Origin: Ctenosaura bakeri | Lineage: Eukaryota; Chordata; Lepidosauria; Squamata; Iguanidae | Assembly (NCBI GenBank): GCA_948474755.1 | Contig: CAOLHI010000615.1 | Coordinates: forward strand, 1 to 64,000 | DNA: 64,000 bases | Direction: 5' to 3' | In this document: piece by piece, positions 33,932 through 44,770 of the stretch | Layout: each line of letters opens with the position of its first letter | Numbering within the stretch: the first letter of the stretch is position 1 | Translations under genes and position numbers: made by a program | Notes under the pieces: generated by a model | What the model was told of the DNA's origin: nothing | The model's input: the letters and a program-made list of their open reading frames with translations, nothing else | The model's database searches: none

Positions 33932-34734
33932 TGAGGCATCTTCTCTTCCACTTTAATGGCCATTTCATCCTTTGTTCAGTCAACTTGCCAACTTTCATTA
34001 AGCCCAAAGTTGATGTGCAAAAGTTATTTCAAGGGGTGAAGCCAGCTACTCCTTTACTGGATCAGTGTCCATTCTCTTGTGATAAAAGCTGCTAGAGAGA
34101 AAGTGAAACCAGATCGATGAAGATTGTAAATGTTCCCATTTCCCTAAAGTAAGGGTTGGCAATGAGGAGCTTGCATTGGCCTTCTGTGGGATCTTGTGAA
34201 GCCACATCTTCTTTCCACATACCCCATTCCTAATGCTTTTTTCTCTCTCTTTTTCTTTTTACTTTATTTTAAAAAACTTAGATTGTGTCATTCCCTCTAC
34301 CCACTGATTTAGGTCCAGGAGAACCCCCTTTTTAAAAAAAAACAGGAGATAAGCTGGAAATGGTTTCCAAACAGTTGAAAGATGGGTGAAAGTGACAAGA
34401 GGGCCTCAAAAAGAGGTGAACGGGGCACAAGTTGAGGTTCATTCTTGATAAGTCTTGATAGCAGACAGTCTGATCTGAGGAACTGGGAGTACAAGTTGTG
34501 GTTGTGTTTCCTCCAAATGACAAGATCCATTGCCTAAGAGTGTTCTTGAATCTGACTTTGCTCCTGGATACTGAGGTGGCATCTCTGGTCAGAACTGCCT
34601 TTGCTGGAAGTCAGTTGGTGTGCCAGCTGGTCTACCACTTGAAGATGGATCTGGTCACAATTATACATGCTTGCTTTAGTCACTTCTCATTTTAAACACA
34701 TGTAACACATTCTACATGGGAAAATATTTAGGAA

Positions 34735-35000
34735 AGGCGGCCTGTCAAAAATGTAGCCAGGTTCTTACCTTGCATGCTTTAAGGATGGCATCACCCCACT
34801 CCCACACCAGTTGCACTGGCTTCCTAATCATTCCCAAGAAAAATTCAAGGTACTGATTCTTCTACACTGGGGCCAGACTATCTGACAACTGATTACTCCT
34901 GTACAGTCCTACCTTTCACTGATGACTTTCATCCCAGTCCCTGTCGTACGTCTGATGACAGCTAAAACTGGTGGGAACCTGGGACAGGTCCTTTTCCATA
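34735..35000 (+). mobile_element. L2-like LINE fragment
   Basis: Broken translation around 34,785-34,900 resembles the C-terminal L2/CR1 motif (ITP...LHWLP...), followed by WGPDYLTTDYSCTV. It is heavily decayed, and its limits are uncertain. Confidence 0.4.
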
Positions 35001-35597
35001 GCAGCTCTATGATAATGGAACTCTCACTTGAGGGAGATTACAATAACCCCTTCATTACTTGGCTCTCAATAGGCAGAAAAGACACTTCTGTTTCACTCAG
35101 CACATTTTTTAAGCTGGTTTTATTATTCTGGAGCTTTTTATTGCCTTGTCCTTAACCTCTGTAATAGTTTAATTTTTAAAATATTTGTTCTGCATTATGC
35201 CTGGACAGCCTTATAGCACAAAGATGATCCATAAATATTTTGTTAATAATACATTTGTGCAAGAAATGCATCAATATTCTGATTTTAACTGGAAACTATT
35301 CTTTTAATCATACTAGTTACCCTTTGTTTTCATTTAATTTACCTTTTAAGGTTACACATTAGCCAGATGCTGCTCTTAAAGTACACACTCCTTTTACAGT
35401 ATACCCAAATGAAAAACAGGTAAGGAAAGGAAGTTGATATATGCCTGCCCACGCCCACCCTCACCCACATTGGATGAGAAAGTAAGTAACTTATCACATA
35501 CAAGCAGAATGGCATACTCGAGATCAAGTTCACAGCTACTCCCAGCTAAGGGACCAAATGATCTCCGTATGCTTAGTCTGACCCTGAGGATTAATCC

Positions 35598-35790
35598 ACC
35601 CCGGAATATTGTGTCCATTTCTGGACACCACAGTTCAAGAAGGATATGGACAAGCTGGAACACATTCAGAGGAAGGTGAATGAGGTGGCAAAAGAAATGA
35701 AAGCCAGGCCCTATGAACAGTAACTTCAGTTGGTACGCTCAGCTTGGAGCAGAAAAGATTGAGGGAGAATATAATAGCAATCTTTAGATA
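35598..35790 (+). mobile_element. CR1 LINE fragment
   Basis: The frame from about 35,622 encodes WTPQFKKDMDKLEHIQRKV, the well-known C-terminal CR1 reverse-transcriptase segment, followed by RPYEQ. It breaks after about 33 codons. Confidence 0.8.
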
Positions 35791-35795
35791 TCTGC

Positions 35796-36165
35796 CGGAC
35801 TAGGACTCCAGGAGACCAGGTTCAAATCCCAGGCCAGCCATGGAATCCTACTGAGTGACGAAAGGTAAGTCACAGTCAGCAGGGTTTCTCATTCTATCCA
35901 ACGTGGGAGACCAGCATTTCCCCCTAATATGTTAGGGGCTGATATCATATTTATGCCCACTGGCTACAATTGTTTCATTCTTTTCTGGAAATTCTCTGCA
36001 AACCAGCAGCTAATGTCTTGTTGATCAGCACTGGTCTAGCGATCCACTTTGAGTGGCACTGCCTAAGGCAAACCTCCTCAATAAATCTTGCAAAGAAAAC
36101 CCCATGATAGGTTTGTCTTAGGGTGACCTTAAGTGAGAACCAACCTGGAAGGTACATAACATGGA
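35796..36165 (+). mobile_element. tRNA-derived SINE, degenerate
   Basis: The head has AGGAGACCAGGTTCAAATCCCAG (B box) and GGTAAGTCAC at 35,808-35,872. The tail CTCAATAAATCTTGCAAAG...CCCCATGATAGG...TTAGGGTGACC lies at 36,080-36,165. About 110 bp of unrelated or decayed sequence separates the parts. Confidence 0.65.
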
Positions 36166-36270
36166 GAAGACGGAGTAAGCTTGTCTTCTGCTGCTCTGGG
36201 GACTCTGATACAACGTAATGGGTTCAAATGACAAAAGATTCTATCCAAACATTACAAAGAACTTGACTAT

Positions 36271-36450
36271 GGCCATTTCCGCACTAGCTTGTTATACCGC
36301 TATTATTCCTCTTTCAACATCCTATGGAATCCTGGGGTTTGCAGTTTAGGGAGGGGCTACCTGGCCCCTCCCTAAACTGCAAACCCCATGATTCCATAGG
36401 ATGTTGAAAGTGGAATAATAGTGCTATAACTGGCTAGTGCGGAAATAGCC
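36271..36450. mobile_element. Palindromic MITE, copy 2 (near-perfect hairpin)
   Basis: The whole 180-bp element folds back on itself. GGCCATTTCCGCACTAG pairs with CTAGTGCGGAAATAGCC, and GTTTGCAGTTTAGGGAGGGGC with its complement around a 5-6 base loop at about 36,360. Flanks CTAT/CTAT suggest a short target duplication. Confidence 0.85.
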
Positions 36451-36535
36451 TATAAGAGCTGTTCCTCAGTGGACTAGACTACCACAGAGGATGTTGGATT
36501 CTCCTTCTTTGGAGGTCTTTAAACAAAAGTTTGCA

Positions 36536-36968
36536 GCCAGCATGGTGTAGTGGTTTGAGAGCTGGCTGTGAATTTGGGAACCAGAGGTTCAGATCCCCAC
36601 TCCGCCATGGAAAACCACTGGGTGGCCCCGATTGAGTCACAGGGTCTTTCCGCCCTACACTGTTATAGTGCTATTATTCCACTTTCAACATCCTGTGGAA
36701 TCCAGGGGTTTGCAGTCCACGGAGGCCCAAGAGCTCTCTGGCTGAGAATTCTAAAGGCCCCTCCCGAGACTGCAAACCTCGGGATTCCGTAGCAGGTTGG
36801 AAGGGGAATGATAGCGCTATTGCAGTGTAGTGCGGAAATGCCCATATTGTCTCAGCCCCAGACGAAGGCAAAGGGAAATCCCCTCTGCACAAATTTTGCC
36901 ATGTAAACCCACGGTAGGGTCACTTTAGGGTCGGCATGCATCAGAGACGCCTTTAAAGCACACAGCAA
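36536..36968 (+). mobile_element. tRNA-derived SINE split by a MITE
   Basis: The head at 36,536-36,649 has A box-like TGGTGTAGTGGTTTGAGAG and B box GGTTCAGATCCC. The tail at 36,843-36,968 has GACGAAGGCAAAGGGAAATCC and GGGTCACTTTAGGGTCGGCA, then a CAACAAAG end. The MITE at 36,650-36,842 sits between them. The family resembles the abundant tRNA SINE of anole lizards. It is not a tRNA gene, because the fold and 3' half are missing. Confidence 0.8.
36650..36842. mobile_element. Palindromic MITE, copy 3, inserted in a SINE
   Basis: TTTCCGCCCTACACTGTTAT ... TGTAGTGCGGAAATGCCC with the family's TATTATTCCACTTTCAACAT core. It separates the head and tail of a SINE and is therefore younger than it. Confidence 0.8.
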
Positions 36969-37070
36969 CAAAGAGGGGTGTGAGATGGTCACCTCTCGGG
37001 AGGGCTTCAGGTCCTGGCCGGCAAGAGATTGGACGAATGCTCTTACAGTCCTTCCAAGTGTGTAACTACA

Positions 37071-37249
37071 GCCATTTCCGCACTAGGGTTTTATAGCGCT
37101 ATGATTCCACTTTCAACACCCTATGGAATCCTGGCGTTTGCAGTTTCGGGAGGGGCCGGCCGGCCCCTCCCGAAACTGCAAACGCCAGGATTCCATAGGG
37201 TGTTGAAAGTGGAATCATAGCGCTATAAAACTCCAGTGCGGAAGTGGCC
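37071..37249. mobile_element. Palindromic MITE, copy 4 (near-perfect hairpin)
   Basis: GCCATTTCCGCACTAGG ... CAGTGCGGAAGTGGC with inner arms meeting at GGGGCCGGCCGGCCCC (about 37,152-37,167). The flanks CTACA and CTACG look like a target duplication. Confidence 0.85.
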
Positions 37250-37559
37250 TACGATTCTACAAAACAGCGCTTCCAAATAGCGCCATGGAAATTATTCACC
37301 AACGCTGCGCCAGGGACAACTTTGGATTTCCCACCCGCGGAGAATCCAACCCACGAAGAACACGAACCTATTACAGATCCCAGGAAAGATCAACTTGGAA
37401 AAACACCTCGCCTATTCTAGGGCTTAATTCCGTCTATCAAAGCCTGGCATGCAGCCAAGCTGGCACGTTTTATCCCAGCAAAGGGTGAAATCAAGACACC
37501 AAGCCTGCTCGGAGGCGAAGCAGCATCCCCACCGCAGCGCGACTGCCGTCACTCCCTGG

Positions 37560-37755
37560 TAATTCGGATCGCCTGGTTAGCGGCTTGCTTTTCGTCCAAT
37601 TGGAGGCTTCGTTGCATTGGTTCGCCTACATGCTCGTCAAACGGCTAGCCCAATCGGGATCGTAGTTGTCATTCAAACGCGCCGGGTCTAGAACGTAGGG
37701 TCAAAGCACATTTCCGGAAATGGGTAGCCGCGTGGAGGGAGGTCTGCGAAGGGTA
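37560..37755 (+). promoter_or_regulatory. Putative ASDURF/ASNSD1 promoter and first exon
   Basis: A CpG-richer stretch carrying three CCAAT motifs: CCAATTGG at about 37,598, ATTGG at about 37,616 and CCCAATCGG at about 37,650. The palindrome ATTTCCGGAAAT, an ETS-type core, lies near 37,710. A possible donor site GGGTATGT is at 37,750. The first coding exon (39,430) may be joined through an acceptor near 39,299 (CTTTTCTCAG). No TATA box is present. The assignment rests on position and motif content only. Confidence 0.45.
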
Positions 37756-37880
37756 TGTATGAACGGGGGAGGAAGCCACGGGAGCCCCGCCGATTCTCCT
37801 GCAGGGCTGTCCGGAGCAGAAGGAAGGCCCGCTGAGTTCAGACTCACTCCGAAGTTAGCGCTTGAAGGAGGAACGGGGCT

Positions 37881-38049
37881 ATCTCCGCATTAACCTGTTA
37901 TAGCGCTATTGTTCCGCTTTCAGCATCCTATGGAGTCCTGGAGTTTGCTGGTTGCCTTTGAGCCCCTACCCCGCCCTGCAAACCCCAGGATTCCATAGGA
38001 TGTTGAAAGTGGGATAATAGCACTATAACAGTCTAGTGCGGAAATGACC
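37881..38049. mobile_element. Palindromic MITE, copy 5
   Basis: ATCTCCGCATTAACCTGTTA ... CTAGTGCGGAAATGAC with the family core TTTCAGCATCCTATGGAGTC. It lies just downstream of the putative promoter. Confidence 0.75.
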
Positions 38050-38141
38050 TGGGACGGGTCATCGGCTAAGGAAAGGCGTTTCTATCAGGCGTTGTACTAA
38101 TAGAAGTTGTCCAGTCTTCTGAAGTAACGGATGAAATCTAG

Positions 38142-38321
38142 GGCCATTTCCGCACTAGCCTGCTATAGCGTGATAATTCCACTTTCAACATCCTCTGGAA
38201 TCCTGGGGCTTGCAGTTTCGGGAGGGGCCGGCCAGCCCCTCCCAAAACTGCAAACCCCAGGAATCCAGAGGATGTTGAAAGTGGAATCATCGCGCTATAA
38301 CACGCTAGTGCGGAAATGGCC
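38142..38321. mobile_element. Palindromic MITE, copy 6 (near-perfect hairpin)
   Basis: GGCCATTTCCGCACTAG ... CTAGTGCGGAAATGGCC. The inner arms TTTCGGGAGGGGCCGGCC / AGCCCCTCCCAAAAC pair. The palindrome extends outward to ATCTAGG/CCTAGAT. Confidence 0.85.
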
Positions 38322-38618
38322 CTAGATGTTCAGGCACTGAGGCGAATGCGCTTTGCGCTGTGAAGACAGAGTGCAGCCCTCTGGGTAGCGTTGGACTGCA
38401 TCACCCATTGGGTCTCCCCAGTAGAGCTAATGGTACGGACTACTGGGAGATGTGGATCAGCAACATCTGGAGAGCTACACATTGTTCACTCCTGGTGTAG
38501 ACAAAACTGGTGCTGTTCCCACAGATCTATGGTTGGTAAGGAGAGTGAGGGAATCTTCGTCCTACCTAATGAGCAACCATTACTGATCAGCACAGTGGTG
38601 TGTTGTTGTTGTTGTTAC

Positions 38619-38619
<1 letters not shown>

Positions 38620-38655
<36 letters not shown>

Positions 38656-39240
38656 CATTGTTTTATTATTGTGGTGGTTTTGTTATTATTAATTTCTTAT
38701 CTGCCGCTCCCCACGGTTCAGGGCAAGGTACATCATAAATTAAAATACAGCTAGAATCACATAAAACCATTTAAAATACTGGGCACTAATTTAAAATTCG
38801 TAGTTAAAAATTGACTGGGTAGGCCTGCCGGAAGAGAGAGGTCTTTAGAACCTTTTTAAATTCCAGACAGCGTGTATTGCTTTCAGATTTCTTCTGGCAG
38901 GCCATCCCACAGTCTAGGAGCAGCTGGTGAGAAGGTCTTCTGGGTGACCATTGTCAGTCTGGTCCTGGGTGGTTTAATTCAGTGGCCTCCAGAGGGCCTG
39001 AGCATATGGGCAGGTTGGGAGGAGGTGATCTTGTAGGTAAATAGGACGCATACCATGTTGGGCTCTAAAGGTGTTAACCAACATTTTGTACGTAAACTAA
39101 CTGGCAGCCAGTGGAGTGATTTTAATATTGGTGTGATGTGATTACTTCTTGATGTGCCTTGTAACCAATCTGGCTGCCCTATTTTGGACCAGTCGGCGTT
39201 TCTGAACTTGACACAAAGGTAGCCCAATATACAGCGAATT
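38620..39240 (-). mobile_element. L2 LINE 3' end
   Basis: Minus-strand frame 39,227-38,979 contains HITPILKSLHWLPVSLRTK, the conserved L2 ORF2 C-terminal box. Further down, AAPRLWDGLPEEI and FRQAF-like tail sequence follow with frame breaks. The 3' end runs into a (TTA)n microsatellite at 38,622-38,652. Confidence 0.8.
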
Positions 39241-39429
39241 GCAGAAACCTAACCATACTTTGGGCTATTTGGAGGTATTGGTTTTCTGCTTTTCTCAGAC
39301 CTGGCAAATGTGGCCAAGTTTAAAGTACACTTTTAATTTTTTTGAAGGAGTGGGAATTGATCACGTGTGCCTAGGAGCCCTGGAGAAACTTTGGCCAGCG
39401 GGCGGCAGGATCGAGGGGACTTGAAGCAA

Positions 39430-42400
39430 ATGTCAAGTCGTACGCCGCCACGGGAGGAAGGGGATGGAGCTAAGCTGTGTGACAAAGAGGAGCTGTACAG
39501 AAAGGTCAGTTGGAAAGTGATGAATGACAGTTGCAGAAGAAATTGATTTTAAAAGAGTGGGAGACACTGGACTCTTACAGTTGTGCTGCTACAGCTCTGT
39601 GATTCCACTGTAACTATTGTGACTGCATCCTGTGGAATGCTGAGAGGCTTCTAATTTGCTCAGATGTACCAGTGGAGCTCCTGGCTGAGGATTCTCGAGA
39701 TCTCTCACCAAACTGCCAATCCCAGGATTCTGTAGGATGGAACCATGGCAGTTAAAGTGGAATCATAGTGCTATAATCATGGAGTATGAAAGGGCCCACT
39801 GTATGAGTGCTAGATCAGTATTATTTGTGGTGCAAGAACCTTGAGCCTGTACTGACCTCTGCTAGTGAGGAGAAAGATAAAAGACCAGCAGTGGGGTTTT
39901 CACACAATGACGCTAATAGCTGGCTGTCTTGAGACTGCAGTCCTGTACATATTGAGGGATAAGCTCCATTGAATACAGTTGGATTGTGCTACATGGAAAA
40001 ATGTGAGTGTCCTCTTATTAAGGTTGTTGCCTCTTTAAGTTGGGGGTGATCCTTTCAACAGAAGAGCCTACGCAGGTAGGTAAAAGAATATTATAACTAT
40101 TTTTTTAAGAATTTTTTTTATTTGCAAAAGTTGCCAGTAGAAATACAACCTTGTTGCTCCCTCTCAGTAATGCAGTAAAAAAAAAAGGTATTTCTTCAAA
40201 GTCATCCATGGCTTAACTGACATTCTAGATCAGGGATGTCAAACTCAATTTCATCTTGAGCTGCATCAGCATTATGGCTGCCCTCAAAGGGCCAGTTGTA
40301 TCTGTAAGACTATAAATCTATCTTTTATCATATTAAATAATTGTCTCTGCATTCAATTATTACTGGTTTTAGTGATAACTAGCTCTGAAACTAGAAATCT
40401 AGGAAAAATAATGGCAAGCAGATATTCAAGTGTACAACTATTGTATAATTTATTGAAAAATGAGCTTTGAAAGCAAAGTTATTTTTTTTAATCATCAGAC
40501 AAATATTACCAAACACTATACATTACATTAACTTTGTTTAACATTTTGGTCCCAGTTGAGACCCTCTTTGTGCCTCTTTCTGCAATCCCCCGTGGCTCTT
40601 TCTGCCCCCTCTGCCCCTGTCTGTACCATGGGAGCCCGATCCCCACATTGCAGGCCCCCAGCTGCTGGTATTCTGAAGAGGGGCCCAGCAGCCAGCACTC
40701 ACGATCAACTTCTACTTCTGACTGCTCCTCTGTCCAACTTGTGAGCTGCATGGAGTATTGCCATGGTAACCCGTGGCAACACTCTTGATGGTCAGACTTG
40801 GACAGAGGAGCAGTCAGAAGTAGAAGTAGATTGCAAGTGCTGGCTGCTGGGCCCCTCTTCAGAATACCAGCAGCCGGGTGCCCGCAGTGTAGGGATCAGG
40901 CTCACTGCGGGGGTGGGGGAGTGCTGTGGCTGCAGGAGAAGTGCAAGGGCCACATGATATGGCCTAGCAGGGCGGATTCAGCCCATGGGCCTTTGTTTGA
41001 CATGTGTTCTAGATTTCTTGCAACAGCTTTAGAGAATAGGTTCATTTTAATTATTTCAATAATAATTTCTTGCCTCTTGTTGACTAAATGTATTTTTTTA
41101 ACCAATTTTTGGTATGATTAGTATTTTCAGTAAAAATGCTGCCTGCCTGAATAGTTCAAAAGAGTTTTGGAGAAGATGTCAATGAAGATAGAAAGGCTAA
41201 ACTGTGTTTTTTTTAGCTGCCAGATTTTAAGACAGACTAGCCCTACTCTGCATTTTATAATTAATTGAATTATACGTTTTCCTTCTGCTGGGATTGAGTT
41301 TCATTGTGAGAAACTCTTTTGCTGCACTTTTGTCTTTCAGATTAAAGAGCAAAAAGTTATAGTTGATGAACTTTCCAACTTAAAGAAGAACCGGGTAAGT
41401 ACCTTGCTTTTGCTTATTGCTAATCATGGTTAAAATGAAACAGAAATGTAGTCAGATGGTGCTCAGATTAGTGTGTAACTGCTGCAATGTACAAAGTAGA
41501 TTGAGTTGTCTTAGCTATGTCATCTATCTCTTCCTATTCTGAAAGATCCTGCCTCCATATTAGGTTTATCATTTGGTGATTATCTTACTGATTCTTTTTG
41601 CTGTTGCTTTGATAACTAGTTGCCACTGGGATAACTGATGTCATATTCCCATAAATTCAGTGTTGTCCAACAAATTTACATTAGAGTATGATTGCTGTTG
41701 CTGATGAATGCTCATCAACCTGTCTTGATGCACCAGCGTCACCTGTGCGCGAAATTGCACTGATTCAGCAGTAATCACATTCCCTTACAACATGTTCCTG
41801 TCAGCAGAGTTTTTCAGAGAAATGAGTTATAAATTGGTGAATCTACTCTATTTTTTTTAAGAGCCCACATTCCACTAGTCCACCTTAGGTTTGGAGTGGC
41901 TTCCCACATAAAGTGAAGGCATGGCAAAGAGATGCATAGGGGACTAAAATTTCCTGTTGCTGAGGTCTGATTTGGAAAATCATGTGCTGTAATCTGCATC
42001 AACAGCTAAGCAAACAAAGAATTATATTTGTATAAAAAACAAAAATAGACCCATTCAATTATATTTGTAATGTAATACTATAAACATAGGGGAGGAAGGG
42101 ATATTCTAATTGATGAATTAGTAGGTTCCCATATTTCAGAGGAAATTTAAATTTTTGTATAGCTAGTATTCCTTTTTAATTAGAATTTAAAATAATATTT
42201 TTAAATTAAATCAGAAAGAAAAATTGGGGAAATAAGAATGTTATTGCTTTTATTTTTTCTTTCTTTCTGGATATGATATACTTGAGCTTACTTGTTTCTT
42301 TTCTTTTTCTTTTCTTTTATTTTTAGAAGGTTTACAGACAACAGCCCAACAGCAACATATTATTTCTAGCAGACAGAATCCAAACACTATCTGAGTGCAA

Positions 42401-44748
42401 AAGTATGTTTCTAAGATCCTTCTGTATTTGTATGTTTCTTTTATGTATACATTCAATGTATTATTTCCTAAACTTTAAAGCTGGTGCTCTTCATTAACCA
42501 AATTAAAGTTGCCAGGTTCTCAAAATATATTCTGTAGGTGTGAATGTTAGTATTAGATATTATTAATGAATTTCCTGTTGCCCTCCAGATGTGCTAGACC
42601 ATGCTGGCTGCAGATGATGAGTTGTAGTCCTTCACATCTGGATTGTGCCCAGTCCATGTCCTATAAATGTCTTTTGTAGCACTGTACAGAAGACATTCCA
42701 AATATACATGCACACACTACTAGAAATTTATATACTTAGATGTGAAGATTATGACATAGGCAACCATCCAGTGAACACTTTGACTAGTCCCATGTGGCCT
42801 CCAGGCTTGTGCTTTATGAACACCAGGGCCACACAGCAAACTGCTTTTGAGCCTTAGAAGCTCTCAGTGTCTCACTTGTGATATAACAAATGACTGTTGT
42901 TATTCAGAGCCAGCAGACTCTTTAGCTCAGAGCTTTCCAAACTTTTCATGTTGGTGACACACTTTTTGGACATGCATCATTTCACGACACAGTAATGCAG
43001 TTTTATTAGCAAACCAGAGGTTTAAACTAACCCTTTATAACAGATACAGAAACATAGAGAAATTGTAATAACAAAATGTATGGGGACACAACGTATCTCA
43101 TGGAAACCTTTCATATATTTTTAAAAATACATGATTTATAAATAATAACATACATTTCCAAGATTCTAGGCGGCACACATACACACTTCAGGTGACATAC
43201 TAACGTGTCGCAGCACACCATTTGGAAAGCCCTGCTTTAGCTAAACAAAGAATTTCAAAAACATTATGCAGTTCTCTGAATTTTGACCATGCTTACTTTT
43301 GTCTCACTTTTTTGTAGTCTCTTGTAACTGCAGATAGCAATTTATAGTACTTGAGAAGAAAAAAAACGGTTTTACTGGCTGTGTGTTGTCAGATTAACAC
43401 TCTGTTAGTGGAACAGGAAAAAGGGATAATGGCCCCGCAAGTCCTATGCTAGTAGAAGAGGTACTGTATGGAGTAGAGGTGGGGAAAGTGCCAACGTATG
43501 AACAGAGTTTTTTTATGCAACTTTGGATTTTGTTCTTTGTTCAAAAATCATGAAGGATAGATTTTAAAAAGTTGTGAAATTTAGTAAAGATCAGATTTGG
43601 ATATTGATGTGGTTTCTGATAGAAGGAAACAAGATAGAAACTTTGATTGCGTGTGGTTGGAATTGAGTAGACTTAGGTTTAAAGAAGTCAAATCAGCCAA
43701 AATATCTAGAGTGAATTGAGAGCTGGGTTTCATTATCAAATGTAAATTCTTACATGAATAGATTCTGATATATATGTTTCATTTCACTTTTTAGGCAAGA
43801 GAGGTGACTGTAAATATTTCAATGGGAATTCACTGCTGTAATACTAAATGTCAGTATCCAGAACATAATGAGTGGAATCCAACTGTGCTCTCCCAGAATT
43901 GCTTGCTTAAGTCAAAAAGAGAACGGTGCAGTTTTTCCTTCCCCTGCATTTCTCCCCATGCAAAAATCAGTTCTTGAAAGCTGGGGGTCCCCTTGGCACA
44001 GATTTTGGAGTGACTGAGGTGCTGTTGGTGGGAAGAAAAGATCCCATCATGCACTAGAAGTTCTCGTGTGTGATATTGGTTTCTGCTCAACAAGTTTCCC
44101 TCCAGTAGGTTGTTTTAAAACTCCAGCAGCACTTAAATCAAGTGCATATATCTCTGGTGAAAGTTTATTTTATTTATTCTTTTCATTTATAGGCTGCTTG
44201 TAGTGCGACCCAAGGCAGCTCACAAAATTATACAAGGAAGATTTTTGGTACAAGTCCCAGTGTTAATATTTTCTTTTCATTAAAACCATCACCTATTGAA
44301 AAAGATACTAAGGAAAGGAAGAGCTGCATCCCACTGCTGTGTTTGCATCTGTAATTCTAGCAGTGGTTCAAATATTTATGAGCAGACTTGACTGTCCCTC
44401 TCTATAGTCCCAACACCCCCATCACTCCTACCTCAAGATAAGACCTACCTACATGGACTCCCATTTCCTGCTTCTGCCCCTCCACTTTAATTGAAGAAGT
44501 TGTTCTCTAGTTGCCATTACAGATTTCTAGATTATAATCGAAGTATATCTATATTGTCAAATTTGTAGTAATTCCACTACTAGAAGATGCAGATACAGGC
44601 TGCTTAAAATTCTCTAATGGATTTTATTTTTCAGTGTTAAACTAATGTGGCTAAAGATGGGTTTCACTTTTTTACAGACACATTAGATGAGTTGAAGAAA
44701 GCACACCAGGAAATGGAAAATTCTGAAAAAGCCAGAATCAAGAAATAG
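39430..44748 (+). CDS. ASDURF: ASDURF: prefoldin-like protein from the ASNSD1 upstream ORF
   Basis: Four coding exons: 39,430-39,504, 41,341-41,394, 42,327-42,402 and 44,678-44,748. Together they give 276 nt, 91 residues and a TAG stop. All junctions are GT/AG (donors gtcagt, gtaagt, gtatgt; acceptors tttcag, ttttag, ttacag). The product matches the known vertebrate ASDURF, which is 96 residues in human. Conserved parts include KEQKVIVDELSNLKKNR, KVYRQQPNSNILFLADR and TLDELKKAHQEME, and heptad-like coiled-coil spacing is visible. The N-terminal 25 residues are poorly conserved. In human, ASDURF is a beta-prefoldin-like subunit of the PAQosome chaperone complex. The start has a weak context (C at -3, T at +4), which would let ribosomes reach ASNSD1 downstream on the same mRNA. 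Confidence 0.93.
39575..39795. mobile_element. Degenerate relative of the palindromic MITE
   Basis: TGATTCCACTGTAACTATTG ... GTTAAAGTGGAATCATAGTG, with GGAATCATAGTGCTATAAT at the right, echo the family core. It is the most diverged copy and lies in ASDURF intron 1. Confidence 0.5.
40231..41006. mobile_element. Non-autonomous hAT element with 8-bp target duplication
   Basis: The termini are CAGGGATGTCAAACTC and (right end) TTTGTTTGACATGTG. They are flanked by the same 8 bp, TTCTAGAT, at 40,223-40,230 and 41,007-41,014. The centre holds a long imperfect inverted repeat (about 40,660-40,740 against 40,797-40,880). No transposase. It lies in ASDURF intron 1. Confidence 0.85.
42575..42655. mobile_element. 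MITE fragment with fold-back arms
   Basis: CCAGATGTGCTAGACCATGC ... GATGAGTTGTAGTCCTTCAC with CATCTGG at the end. It resembles the amniote element carrying the phrase GAGTTGTAGTCC. Related decayed pieces lie near 47,580-47,665 and 49,085-49,140. No family name is given. Confidence 0.4.
42928..43234. mobile_element. Non-autonomous hAT element with 8-bp target duplication
   Basis: Termini CAGAGCTTTCCAAACTTTT and CATTTGGAAAGCCCTG form inverted repeats. They are flanked by CTTTAGCT at 42,920-42,927 and 43,235-43,242. It is 307 bp long, with no ORF, and lies in ASDURF intron 3. Confidence 0.85.
44165..44240 (-). mobile_element. LINE/SINE 3' tail fragment
   Basis: TATTTATTCTTTTCATTTATAGG ... GACCCAAGGCAGCTCACAAA resembles the common squamate LINE tail ending near GGCGGCTCACAA. 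It is short, and the limits are uncertain. Confidence 0.35.
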
Positions 44749-44770
44749 CTAAATCAAACACCAGTTCAAA

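Noticed and set aside
36536..36650. Possible tRNA gene with A and B boxes
   Set aside because: No cloverleaf can be completed. The sequence continues as a SINE body and tail after the MITE.
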